A stretch of 64,000 nt of DNA from Andreprevotia lacus DSM 23236. GTDB lineage: Bacteria; Pseudomonadota; Gammaproteobacteria; Burkholderiales; Chitinibacteraceae. The notes under the pieces are model-generated. The model did no database searches, was not told the origin of the DNA, and was given only the letters and a program-made list of their open reading frames with translations. A program made the position numbers and the translations under genes. The stretch covers positions 131,975 through 195,974 of the forward strand of contig NZ_FWXD01000002.1 in assembly GCF_900176275.1 (NCBI RefSeq), written 5' to 3'. Shown here piece after piece: positions 46,801 to 54,465 of the stretch. Numbering within the stretch: position 1 is the first letter of the stretch; every line of letters starts with the position of its first letter.

Positions 46801-49800
46801 AATCCCGGAGTGACTTATTCGGCGGGCTTGGCCGGGAATCAAACCCTGATTGCTACGGTGACCGCAACGCCCAATGTGACCGTGGACTACCGTGGTGGCG
46901 GTAACGGTAATCCGGGTGTTCCGTATTACCGTACCAATACTTATAACGTCAACAACGTTACGGTAGGCATCCCTGCCAGCTTGATCGGCTGGGCAGATGG
47001 CTATGTACTCGAGCTGCAAAACGAAAACGATACGATGCTGTACCGTGCTTTTGCCGGTGGGCAGGACGCCAAGGTCACGCTGCCGCTCAGCCTTGATATC
47101 AGCAATGTGAAGGTCAAGCTGTTTATGCAGCGCGGCAGTGACAAGATCATGGTGGCGCAGTCGGGCTTGATCTTGCAGCCCACGCAAAGCGATACGCAGC
47201 CGGTGGGGGGAAGCCAGTCTTATCCGGTTGTCATGAATACCGACAATTACCCACGTAGCTTCCTGGTGCGCAACATCAATAGCGATGTCAGCAGGCTGGT
47301 CTTGAACTACCGTCCGGTAGGCAGCACCGCGGGCTATCAGCAAGCCACACTGGATAAAGACGAGGATTTGACCAACGCATTCCTGTTTACCGGTGCCAGC
47401 ATCGGTCTGCAGGAGGGGGTCACCTATGAGTTCCAGTATATTGGCTTGGGCACGCCAGCGGGCGCCAGCAGCCCGATGGTGTTGGCGCGCCTGAGCGGCA
47501 CGATTCTGAGTGCAGGGACGAATAGTTATTTCGGTCCGACGGTCGGCGCTGCACCCAAAGTCGGCGGTGATGGCTTCAGCTATATCGATAGCACCGGCCT
47601 GCTCAATCTGGTCGACCAAGGCCGCAGCAGCCTGACCGACATGCCCACCAACTACGCTGTGATCAAGGTTCGCGCCATACGCAAGACAGTGTTGGCCAAC
47701 GGCCAGATTCAGCGTACGGCTGCGGATACATGGGTAACTCTGCCTTCGTCGGTCTTGAGTACAAAAGTCGTCAAGAGCAAAAAAGTCGTCAACGGTCAGG
47801 CCGTGCCCGGCTGGTTTACTTTCGATCCATCCAGCGTCATCGGCGCCCAACTGGTCAGCATGGGCTGGGGTACCCTCGATACCAGTGGTCAGTGGGTTCA
47901 CCCCTATGCCGATGGACAGGATATCGAGCTTGATTATGAGTTGCTCAGCTACAACGCCCAGCTGGACGGCAACGGCAAAGTCCTCAAAGACGCCAACGGC
48001 AAGGATCTCAAGACGCTGACCAATGATGTGTCGGGCCGCGTCACTATGCCGACTTATCGCCTCAGCAATGGTGGGCAGGCGCAGTTCCAGGCTAACGGCT
48101 TGCTGAATATTGTCGATCCGGCCGTTTCCACTGCACCGGCGGGTTTGAATTTCGATCCAGCGTCGACGCAACTGCGTATTCGTGTTCCTGGTGGTACCTG
48201 GATAGCGGTATCCACGCTTAGCTTGGTTACCGCGACCCCTCGTGTAAAACGCGATACCGATGGCGCGTTGGTCAAGGACAGCGAAGGCAACCAGGTGATG
48301 GATACGTCCTATGTTGTCCCGGTGCGTGGCATGTATACCGCCAACTTGTCGGGTTTTGCACCCGGCAGCTATGAAATCGAACTGACCAGCAAGACCGCCG
48401 ATCAGCAAACGGTGAGTGTCATCACTGGCTTGATTGATCTTGGCAATAGCGTGGCGGCCACGCGCAGTGTATTGGCCTATACGCCGACGGCGGATTACCA
48501 GGCCAGCGGTGACTTGTTCCCGTCGCAATTCACCATTAACGGCTACTTTGGTAACGGTGCAGCCAACCCTGCCGAAATGAAAGTCACCTTCACAGCCAGG
48601 AGTAACGGGCAGACCAATTCCAATCTCAGCTGGACGTTCGATGTCTGGGCGCAAGGTGGCCAACCGGCATTCAATGCCCCTACCACCTACATCATCGATA
48701 CCTCACGTCTGGTGCCGGACCCGACCCAGACTTACTGGTACGACGTCACGTTTGCTGCGCAGTCGCCGATTGCTGGAAATCCGCCGATTACTACCGGCTC
48801 CGCAGTCGTGTCACTGGGTGCAAAGGCTGAGGTACTGACCCAAGGCCAACTGACGCGCGACCCCACCAAAGTCACTTTTGTTGCCAACGAGACCAATGCC
48901 GTATCGGCACGCTTGTCTTATCGCCTCAAGAGCACTGACGATGCTGGCCGCCTCACTTCTGATCAGGACCTCACCGGTGTCCAGCCGTTCACGACCCAGA
49001 CACTGAGCATCTACAACGGCTACTTCACGCTGGATGCCACTAAGCTCGCGCCCAACCAGGGTTGGCGCAGCTATGAGTATTTCTACGATCTCATTGATGC
49101 CAACGGCAATGTGCTGAGCCGGCGCAGTGACAGCTTCGTCCTCGGTACCGGTGGCCCGGCCGCCAATACTGAAGAGCGTTGGACCTACTCGCTCACCGCC
49201 ACACGCAATCTCAACATCACCCGCTCGCAAACCTATGACGCCTTTGGCGAAATCATCAGCGAGACCGATGGTTTGGGCAATGTGCGTAACCTCAAGTACA
49301 ACGTACTGGGCCAGTTGATCGAGCGGCGCGACCCGACAGTCAACAATACCTTGGCTGACGGTACCATTGTGCAGGTCACCCCAACCACCAAGTACTTGTA
49401 TAGTCTGGCGGGCCGACTGGTGGGGGTGCAGGATGCCAATAGCAACGCCGCTGGTGATAGCAAGATCAGCTACTACCTCACCAATGGCTATCGTGATGCC
49501 CAGGGCCAGGCGCTAGTAGAGAAAGAGTTCCACACCGACAAGGGCTGGGTACAGAACGACTACGACGAGTTTGGCCAGGTGCGCGCCCGCACCGAGCTGA
49601 TTGATGCCAGCAAGGTTAGTACGTCCCTCTATACCTACAACAAGCTGGGTCAACTCACCGATCTGTATCGCCTGCGGCGAGACATCGCGCCGAAGGCCAT
49701 TGGAGATACCAGCGCATACAGCCAGCTCAATGCCGATCCGGTGAACGATCCGCACGAACGCTATGTGTATGACGCTGCTGGTCGTCGTATCCAGACCACC

Positions 49801-52800
49801 GATGCTGTAAACAATGACAGCAAAACTTACTACGACTTTGCCGGCCGCGTGGTGCGCACCATCAACGGTGCCAAGATCATCACCGACTACCAGTACAACT
49901 ACCTCAACACCATTCAGGGGCTGAATGGCGCTGTTACGGGTGGCTACCGCAAGATCACTACGGTGGGTTACGGCACAGCAGACGCACGTACCTCGACGGA
50001 CGATCAGGATGTTTTTGGCCACCTCACTCACCGTGTGGACCAAGGCGGGCATGACTTCGTCAACCAGTACAACCGTGCGGGCTGGCTGATCAAGCAAACC
50101 AGCACCACCGGTCAGAATATCGACTACAGCTACTACGCCAACGGCTATATCAAATCGATCGCGGATAACACCATGAAGATCGAGACCGATTACGCCTATG
50201 ACAAAGAGGGCAACCGCTCTTTCGAGGGCTACCGCAACCTGGTGCCGGTAGGCAGCCAGAGCGAGTACTACCAGAGCGCCAACATCAGCTACGATGCCCT
50301 CAACCGCATCAGCCGCGTGCTCAATGCCGACCAGCGTGCCGATATTCGTTACGAATACGATGCCAATGGCAATGTGCGCCGGGTGAACACCAGCTACAAA
50401 TCGGCCGATGGCGTGCTCAACAGCACACAAGACCTCTGGTACACCTATGACAGCATGAATCGCTTCCTGGTCAGTCAAGGCAGCATGGTCAATGGCGTGA
50501 TTACCAAGGGCACGGCCGGTGTCACCGTTGCCTATGACCTTGCCGGGCATCGCGTTGCCGCCGATTATTCGGCCGGCTATGGGGCTGCCGGGGGTTCTGC
50601 CCACCTGGAAACGTATTCCTACACCAGCGATGGTTACCTCAAGCAAGTCAATATTGACGGCACCAAGCGGGTAGAGAACACCATCGACGCTGCGGGCCGC
50701 ACCACCTTGGCCGTGCAATACAAGGACGATGGCAGCAGCGTGCTGCAATCCACCGAGACGCACTATCTCGCGGATAACCGCATCACCACCCAGAAAACCA
50801 TCTCCAACGGTGCCAATGCCAGCACCACCGATACCAGCTACGCCTATCAAACCAACGGCACCCTGGCCAGCACACACGCCGTATCCAGCGGTGGCAGCGG
50901 CACCGGCAGCACGGTCGATACCACCTACGCCTATGAGCTGTGGGATGGCGCCAAGCAGAGCAAGGTCACCGTCACGGGTGCGCTGCTGCAGAACAACCCG
51001 TCGGGCTGGAAACCCGGCGAAGCCAAGTACAAATACGATGTCAACGGCCACTTGGTCGATGTCGAAGTGGCCGATAAGGTCGACAGCAGCATCGGCAACC
51101 GCCGCTTCAGCTACCGGGTGGACGCGCAAGGCCTGATCATGCGCCGTGATGAATACATCAACGGCAATCAGTATCGCTGGCGGCAGTATTACTACGTCGG
51201 CGGCAAGCGCGTCGGCGACGTGGCCAACGACGGCCCATCGCGCAATGATTACGCCGACGCGTTGCAGGCCCTGAACAATCAGGGCAACAACGACACCCGC
51301 TACCGCGACTGGAAACCGATCGCCTCGGCCGACTTTGACCAGAACTACGAGCCGATCAGCCCGGATTACCCCGGCAGCAGCAGCGGCAGCTACATAGTCA
51401 ACACCGGTGACACGCTGCAAAGCATCGCTCAAGCGGTGTGGGGCGATGCCAGCATGTGGTACGTGCTAGCCGAAGCCAACGGGCTGACCGGACAGGAAAC
51501 CCTGCGCGCCGGCCAGGTGCTAAGCACACCGAACAAGGTTACCAACATCCACCACACCGCCACCACGCAACGGGTCTACAACCCGGGCGAGGCGATGGGC
51601 GAAGTCAACCCGAGTCTGCCGAATGCGCCGACACCACAGCAGGATAGCGGCGGCGGCTGCGGCGGGATTGGGCAGATTTTGATGATTGTGGTGGCGGTTG
51701 TGGTCTCGATCTATACAGCTGGGGCTGCGTCGGCGTTGCTGGGTAGCCAAATTGCAGGTGCAGCGGTTGGTGCTGCGGCTGGCAGCATTGCGAGCCAGGC
51801 TGTTGGTTTGGCTACAGGCACTATCGACAAATTCTCGTGGAGCCAAGTTGGGATTTCCGCGCTCTCTGCTGGTATTGGCAGTGCGGCATCAATTGCCTTG
51901 GGCAGTTTCGCTGAAAGCATGGGCTTGAACACAATGTCCACTGCTATCGTCAAGGGAGCTGGCTCTGCGCTGATTACGCAAGGCCTCATGTCTGCCGTGG
52001 GCCTGCAAACCTTCAGCTGGCGTGGCGTGGCTGCCGCCGCGATCAGTAGCCCTGCAGGTGGTGCTAACAACGGCGCCAGCTTGAATGTTTTGGGCGCCGT
52101 GGGCGCGAACGTTGTTGCACAGTTGGCTACGACGGGTAAAGTCGATCCGATGCAGGTGTTCCAGGCCACGCTGAATGTAGGGCTGGAGCAAGATTTCTCG
52201 CAGAAGGCACAAGCTTCACAGATTGCTGCAGACCCGAATGGGGTTTATCAGGGTCTTTGGTATGGTACGCCGAGCCTGATTCCGGCCGATCCGAATGGGG
52301 TGTATCGTCAGCCTTGGTATGGTGCCAAGGCCGAGGTGTCGAGTACGCCTGCTGCGCCGCGTGGTATGCAGCCGTGGCTGGATGTGGGGTCGGTGGTTGA
52401 TCCGGGTCATGCGTATGACTGGTTTGGGCAAGGTGTTTCAAACCCTGAGCTGACACAGCAGATTCTTGACAGTACAGCGGATCAGATCAATAGCCAGCAG
52501 GGGGCGATTTTACGGCGCGCGGAACTTGTAGCCAGAGGGGCTACTGGGCGGAAAGTACCAGTCGGAACTGGTCAGCCTTCGCTTGATCCTGTGCAGGCAA
52601 AATATGCCTATGGCATGAAAACATTGGTTGGCTTAAAAGAAAGTAGCCTCTCTCCAGAAGATAAATACAATTACGCGCAGAATACGATTAAAAAAATTGG
52701 TGGCGATGTAATTAACTATTATCTGAACCGTGCGAAGCCTGCATCTCCCAATGAAATGCGTGCATATGAAGATACGATGCATAACTTTGCGTATGTTGCT

Positions 52801-53778
52801 CAGTGGGCAGGTGCTCGGCCGCCGCAGACGCCATACGTAGATAACAGCCGATTGGCATCCTATACGGTTGATAACGGGGGCTTGCACGGTTATCCAATGG
52901 AACTTCCGCGAGATTGGGGGCAATTTGGAATTGGAACTGCAAAGGCTGGTGCATCATATGGACTGCCAAATGCGCAGATTGATGCGTTCAATTATTCCCA
53001 GAATCTGGGAGTTAGTGCATTAATTTTAGATGGCCTTGGAAATAGGGACGGTGCGGCTATACTTGGTCAAACTTCTGCGGCACTTGCAAGCATCGATTGG
53101 GGCCGTTTCTCGCCGAAAGGATACAATCAGGAAGATGGCTATTTTGCTGGTCAAGCTGGGTTAATCTTGCTTAATTTGAGTGGCTCAATGGTTACTATGG
53201 AGGTTGGGGCTACTCGTGCGCTAAGCTCTGAGCTGTCACTTGTTCCAAATACAATTTCGAATACGGCTGCTACGACTAGGGTTACTTTCACGCATACGTT
53301 GGATACATTGCCTAAGAACTGGATTCAGGAACCAGGGTTGGTCAGTATTGAGCCAACTCTGGACAATGCGAATGGACTTGCATCGAAGTTGGCAGTGTGG
53401 GCTACAGATCAAGGCGCTACGAAGGGTGCAGCCACCGTTCATATTGATTCGTCTGGTGCTCCTTGGCTAGGACTCAGCAAGTATGCGGGTAACAAGCTCG
53501 GGATGTTCAAAGCTGTTGATCCGCAGATATCGGCTATTCAGGAGGCTTCTGGTGTTGGATACTGGGGATCTTGCGGTGAGCTCCAAAGCTACACCGGATT
53601 TGTGAAAACGGCGAATGTGTTACCTTCAGGGGGCTTCATAGGAGCGGCGCAAGTGGGAGAGCGTCTCGGCCAACCAGCAGGTACAGTGATGCGTGCATGC
53701 CCGAGTTGTACATACGTGAATGGTCAACTTGGTGTTGGCTTTATTGACAGTGAAGGTAACTTGGTCTTACCGCGCTGA
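37804..53778 (+). CDS. Giant RHS/YD-repeat polymorphic toxin with LysM domain and deaminase-like tip
   Basis: This 5324-aa protein has no Sec signal at its N-terminus (MVAIVGGNGLGLSGSS). Hundreds of YD/RHS repeats (RYAYDARGNLVYEL-type) form two blocks, about 80-2700 and 3790-4480. They are separated by about 1070 residues of different beta-sandwich-like repeats. A LysM domain (YIVNTGDTLQSIAQAVWGD..., about 4530-4580) follows, then a Gly/Ala-rich hydrophobic segment (about 4617-4770). The final ~400 residues are a variable tip. The end has Cys5257-Gly-Glu5259 (GSCGELQ) and Cys5299-Pro-Ser-Cys5302, the zinc and proton-shuttle pattern of cytidine-deaminase-fold toxins (YwqJ-like). The classical RHS cleavage motif is not seen. 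The tip DNA is less G+C-rich. Confidence 0.88.
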   Translation: MVAIVGGNGLGLSGSSREVLGSQGVVGNAKTGNGNEAVYVNAGTGNLVLQQHDTLLLGGGLQPDLLRTYNSNGTWDGDNNDQWRIGFYKRIYGLTGTLNTAGSTIKRVDGDEFEATYTYDTTRGEYVSTAGAGAFDSLRYDSASQSWAWKDGASGGSELYKTDGSGSAWRLATQSNAAGDQVRVQYNAAGQINRIESWAAGDATYNSGLQLQYSGTKLTEVGYFAKDSNNVETSTTRVRYGYDTSNRLITVTVDLSPEDSSTADGKAYVTNYTYDGTSKRLASISQTDGSRLEFTYDASFRIATVRDVRSAGDIRITTYSYAGSQTTITDPANQATVFTFDAAGQVTGIKYPTDSYGTNAPSFTYDAAGNVTTIWDGRNYNTRYAYDARGNLVYELRPNYSAVRRTYDANDHLIEQIEYTNANDYDGIGGNDATGALKTRFVYDTLGNLRFKITPEGRTTEYRYDARGLQIQQLQYTDALYTATTASYGDLTTWSAARDLTKTQRTDTAYDVLGQIQSVTTFEGMDGAGQGVSPLKTAYIYDAFGRLLQRIDQRGLTTAGIANDYSTVYTYDGLGRVLTASQYDANGVAAVTTTLYDDANRQVQMTQANGLQITSVYDAGGNLLSHNERASNVDLGTIRYVYDKMGRRVQMVDVLGRTSIYFYDNNGRQIAEIAPDGAMTETVYNNNGQVLQRVVYSNRLASSTYNTLVGNPAAYSLSQFRQVSSTDTQTRYFYNAAGWMMFEVDDIRSSGTSNIIEYVYNGTGAKTAVIRYAKQINTYDLDRQIVAGSEPGDNYVRTLAGTYTADAANNRQQRYFYSDDGLLLGELDASGALTEYKYNVAGQRIGVVRYATLTAIAQQQSGTLAQLRPVSTAGDLLTNYIYNGRGQLVGTIDPAGALTEYRYDQAGNRSNEIHYVNAARDRNAATLIAALPAASTDDQSTALTYDHLNRVVREERQPQNTVTTYTYDAAGNLTQKVTALGTAEQRTQQWRYDAQGHLTVELNGEAVANGNEIGAVRYTYDLAGRKISATDGNGRRTVFYYDANDRLVLTINADGEVEETAYNTLNLITKSTRYANKLATGIVAGLNGGAITSFPSTQLDAIKDATKDKFTSWGFGANGLLVQIKDAGGVLQILSYNAFGEIIRKDITAADGATYLSESRQYDTLGHLRFITDPSSAKTEYRYDVFGRLIVQVDPLGRTTTTAYDADGRVIQVTDPTGASRYTSYDMLGRVYTTTDANGKVTRYTYNGATRETTVTTPEGVTITTQRNAQSEVVKVTNGEGHVTTYRYDRNGQRIAEVAGANEVDLTSTTRYDKAGNVIETNTQGVITRFSYDASGRVLTRQVDPDTLNLTSEYRFDGTGQKIWEKRPDGVWVKTEFDNRGRVTASTIDPATNPDGSTKAGALALRTEYVYDYVGNVTQLTEGAGGATQKVTKYTYDFNTNRRLTEVVDANNLKLTTRYDYDSAGQVTARYDAANNATRFTYDSNGRVHYTIDALGDVSEVRYDAQGNRIADIRYSKPITLPATVNDANVLATLQGLYPGPNGSVVDLAAQSTRYVYDQDNRLTHTVDALGNVVEQRYDRDNNVVQRIAYASPLASSAVWQTRADLVALLNPTNAANQVSYSVYDALDRQIYAIDALGYVTQNRFNSYGQLAAVTQYAKAITVPAIRNADNVANAIKADAANDRTNCVLYDGAGRRIASVDADGYLTEYQLDNVGQQISVVRYAAKALASGFSPSGGLPININLLRPNVAGTADHINRATYDAVGRKLTAVDAEGIQTRYLYDARGLVTDQIQADGTADAVTTHYDYDTAGRLIRETSAYGTADVGVTEYTLDALGNRVAILDPRNYAIYTSDAAWAQAERTARGYPASANQVAGNTTIRAALSVTQTFDKLGRLTGSTNQQSNQTQINYDAFGNVIRSVDLVGNTTYKVYDTNGRVIQNIDPAGFLTGYRYDAFGNLIGKTTYFNGVLGTIFPGQLVQVIGMEQIPPQTGAFIRSDGKDYIYTDSYDARNQRAASISTVVQADQSTTQFQETYSYNAFGQQATATNRNGGTVVYKYDRLGNRTEETLPVTNASGQVVKNQYLYDAFGNRTQTTEAVGLAEQRVTQFGFDKLGRQISKLGQSFTVYDPLTGGSYNAQTLERTFYDKRGNIVETQVGLQDPNAVGQVSNPNRTLNFYDKANRVTTQVSPDGVVTVRHYDSSTLVLDTTTYATKLASMPAFGSTTPPVVTVSSSTDRSLFYTYDLLGHMSTERTTTVVYSSLATNSSGQVSYQLNTGALQTTKYFDAAGNLLQEVDRRGNSIYHYYDGLGRQIQQVDAEGYVTTWQYLPNRTVEIHYANKLTVAPQRGIRQTPAASADDRITTSDLDALGRAIRKTISNVAFTNLQLITDLKGQAIPAGAITYAGQGYLLPTSGTGAATTSLLYDGLGNVTRQIDADGYATDMAYDTLGRLTEKRVYRSKLATGDATAQRTSYAYDGLGNVVTETQLSITGAYDRIKKQSWVNGKLIQTMDAENNVVSYKYDRYGNLAYVGTEFAATAASSQQAFTDATIVNYDQMGREISRMSKRMTPQANGSISAQYDDVTDTLYNTFGEIVQRRTRKARNDNDIVAPGSADSLGTWQQWSKYDQLGHMLSGTSNTGVVTQYIYDANGNATLSFQAGMGNEDVSTATVSQYMSFAKTITEYDKKNQSIKTYQPDFTVADVLAQLQTANLSVNQSATATNPVTITVTKTAPVTQPVTPEVGQIGIFRAGADQAGQAVFQNVSWVMRLYSAEPPQINSATLNITLPATPSYDTGDFVIEVKDNANHILATSQVSGTSISAQMTVSSISSGYSISVYKLVNGQRQLRSSTGQVSLPNYKYDRDENRSPPSSTLYASLSPASTVQSQLLISAQPTTATKVQVWLRGLGSNDAWGSAGTGQAAIARSGVGTTSNWFSCDLASFNLGNVLSGNYEILFKGLDANGNAVSIGEATLQDGIVLRRAANQPAGLQTSSPSSKPGITIPNPGVTYSAGLAGNQTLIATVTATPNVTVDYRGGGNGNPGVPYYRTNTYNVNNVTVGIPASLIGWADGYVLELQNENDTMLYRAFAGGQDAKVTLPLSLDISNVKVKLFMQRGSDKIMVAQSGLILQPTQSDTQPVGGSQSYPVVMNTDNYPRSFLVRNINSDVSRLVLNYRPVGSTAGYQQATLDKDEDLTNAFLFTGASIGLQEGVTYEFQYIGLGTPAGASSPMVLARLSGTILSAGTNSYFGPTVGAAPKVGGDGFSYIDSTGLLNLVDQGRSSLTDMPTNYAVIKVRAIRKTVLANGQIQRTAADTWVTLPSSVLSTKVVKSKKVVNGQAVPGWFTFDPSSVIGAQLVSMGWGTLDTSGQWVHPYADGQDIELDYELLSYNAQLDGNGKVLKDANGKDLKTLTNDVSGRVTMPTYRLSNGGQAQFQANGLLNIVDPAVSTAPAGLNFDPASTQLRIRVPGGTWIAVSTLSLVTATPRVKRDTDGALVKDSEGNQVMDTSYVVPVRGMYTANLSGFAPGSYEIELTSKTADQQTVSVITGLIDLGNSVAATRSVLAYTPTADYQASGDLFPSQFTINGYFGNGAANPAEMKVTFTARSNGQTNSNLSWTFDVWAQGGQPAFNAPTTYIIDTSRLVPDPTQTYWYDVTFAAQSPIAGNPPITTGSAVVSLGAKAEVLTQGQLTRDPTKVTFVANETNAVSARLSYRLKSTDDAGRLTSDQDLTGVQPFTTQTLSIYNGYFTLDATKLAPNQGWRSYEYFYDLIDANGNVLSRRSDSFVLGTGGPAANTEERWTYSLTATRNLNITRSQTYDAFGEIISETDGLGNVRNLKYNVLGQLIERRDPTVNNTLADGTIVQVTPTTKYLYSLAGRLVGVQDANSNAAGDSKISYYLTNGYRDAQGQALVEKEFHTDKGWVQNDYDEFGQVRARTELIDASKVSTSLYTYNKLGQLTDLYRLRRDIAPKAIGDTSAYSQLNADPVNDPHERYVYDAAGRRIQTTDAVNNDSKTYYDFAGRVVRTINGAKIITDYQYNYLNTIQGLNGAVTGGYRKITTVGYGTADARTSTDDQDVFGHLTHRVDQGGHDFVNQYNRAGWLIKQTSTTGQNIDYSYYANGYIKSIADNTMKIETDYAYDKEGNRSFEGYRNLVPVGSQSEYYQSANISYDALNRISRVLNADQRADIRYEYDANGNVRRVNTSYKSADGVLNSTQDLWYTYDSMNRFLVSQGSMVNGVITKGTAGVTVAYDLAGHRVAADYSAGYGAAGGSAHLETYSYTSDGYLKQVNIDGTKRVENTIDAAGRTTLAVQYKDDGSSVLQSTETHYLADNRITTQKTISNGANASTTDTSYAYQTNGTLASTHAVSSGGSGTGSTVDTTYAYELWDGAKQSKVTVTGALLQNNPSGWKPGEAKYKYDVNGHLVDVEVADKVDSSIGNRRFSYRVDAQGLIMRRDEYINGNQYRWRQYYYVGGKRVGDVANDGPSRNDYADALQALNNQGNNDTRYRDWKPIASADFDQNYEPISPDYPGSSSGSYIVNTGDTLQSIAQAVWGDASMWYVLAEANGLTGQETLRAGQVLSTPNKVTNIHHTATTQRVYNPGEAMGEVNPSLPNAPTPQQDSGGGCGGIGQILMIVVAVVVSIYTAGAASALLGSQIAGAAVGAAAGSIASQAVGLATGTIDKFSWSQVGISALSAGIGSAASIALGSFAESMGLNTMSTAIVKGAGSALITQGLMSAVGLQTFSWRGVAAAAISSPAGGANNGASLNVLGAVGANVVAQLATTGKVDPMQVFQATLNVGLEQDFSQKAQASQIAADPNGVYQGLWYGTPSLIPADPNGVYRQPWYGAKAEVSSTPAAPRGMQPWLDVGSVVDPGHAYDWFGQGVSNPELTQQILDSTADQINSQQGAILRRAELVARGATGRKVPVGTGQPSLDPVQAKYAYGMKTLVGLKESSLSPEDKYNYAQNTIKKIGGDVINYYLNRAKPASPNEMRAYEDTMHNFAYVAQWAGARPPQTPYVDNSRLASYTVDNGGLHGYPMELPRDWGQFGIGTAKAGASYGLPNAQIDAFNYSQNLGVSALILDGLGNRDGAAILGQTSAALASIDWGRFSPKGYNQEDGYFAGQAGLILLNLSGSMVTMEVGATRALSSELSLVPNTISNTAATTRVTFTHTLDTLPKNWIQEPGLVSIEPTLDNANGLASKLAVWATDQGATKGAATVHIDSSGAPWLGLSKYAGNKLGMFKAVDPQISAIQEASGVGYWGSCGELQSYTGFVKTANVLPSGGFIGAAQVGERLGQPAGTVMRACPSCTYVNGQLGVGFIDSEGNLVLPR

Positions 53779-53790
53779 GGAGAAAAATTT

Positions 53791-54276
53791 ATGAGTGAAT
53801 TCGACCGAGAGCAGGAGCAAGAGATCTTTGTTGCTGAAACAGCTAGCTTGGATGTTTTTGCCAAAGTGGGGGAGCAAGCGTATGCTCGATTTCGTCTTTT
53901 TGAGTATGACTCGTTAATGCTCCTTCGCAGTCACTTCACGTCTGAATTTATGAAGTGGTTACCTATTATTGAGCTTGCCTCGACAAATCAAGCAGCTTCA
54001 GAGCAATTAATGTGGGCTCGCGATGAAATTTTAAAATTTCGAGAGCAATATTTGGGATTGAAGGCTTTTGGCCCTGACCGGGAAAGTGCGGAGGATGCTC
54101 TGACTATCCTCTTTCTTCTTTGTCTAGAGAGCTGGCCTCAGCGGCCTGAGGCTGTGGCCAAGACGACTATTGTGCAAGGTGTCGATGAATTCGCCACAAC
54201 GTTCATTGAATTCTATGGAAGAAGCAAAAGTCTACTTGAGGCGCTGAAGCAACGGTTTGAAATTAAGAGCCGCTAA
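53791..54276 (+). CDS. Presumed immunity protein of the RHS toxin
   Basis: This 161-aa acidic, helical, cytoplasmic protein (MSEFDREQEQEIFVAETASL...) starts 12 bases after the RHS stop, with GAGGAG before its ATG. Its position right behind a polymorphic toxin tip, its size and its lower G+C match an immunity gene, although I do not recognise the family. The last codons AGC CGC TAA lie inside the inverted repeat of the IS remnant that begins at 54267. The stop codon and last two residues therefore come from the IS, and the original C-terminus may have been slightly different. Confidence 0.72.
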   Translation: MSEFDREQEQEIFVAETASLDVFAKVGEQAYARFRLFEYDSLMLLRSHFTSEFMKWLPIIELASTNQAASEQLMWARDEILKFREQYLGLKAFGPDRESAEDALTILFLLCLESWPQRPEAVAKTTIVQGVDEFATTFIEFYGRSKSLLEALKQRFEIKSR

Positions 54277-54380
54277 CAAAACCTCCGGGAACCAAATGGC
54301 TGGAAGCCTTGCCTGACGCGGGATGAAGAGAGCCATCGTCAGCCAGCAGTTGTGGAAATCGTTGCAGCCTTTGCTGCCTG
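54267..54380 (+). mobile_element. Remnant (left 114 bp) of the same IS5-family element
   Basis: The sequence from GAGCCGCTAACAAAAC to TTTGCTGCCTG matches the first 114 bases of the IS at 30494 with few differences, including the transposase start (MKRAIVSQQLWKSLQPLLP). It then stops abruptly at 54380, where the REP-associated transposase sequence begins. No right end is found. TAA precedes it, in line with the TNA target of this group. Confidence 0.9.
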
Positions 54381-54465
54381 AAGTCCGGGGTCAGGTCTTG
54401 TTTTTTGCATTCCGCCCCAAGCTGACCTATGTTGAAACTCCGGTTTGTGCAGGCGTTTCAACATC

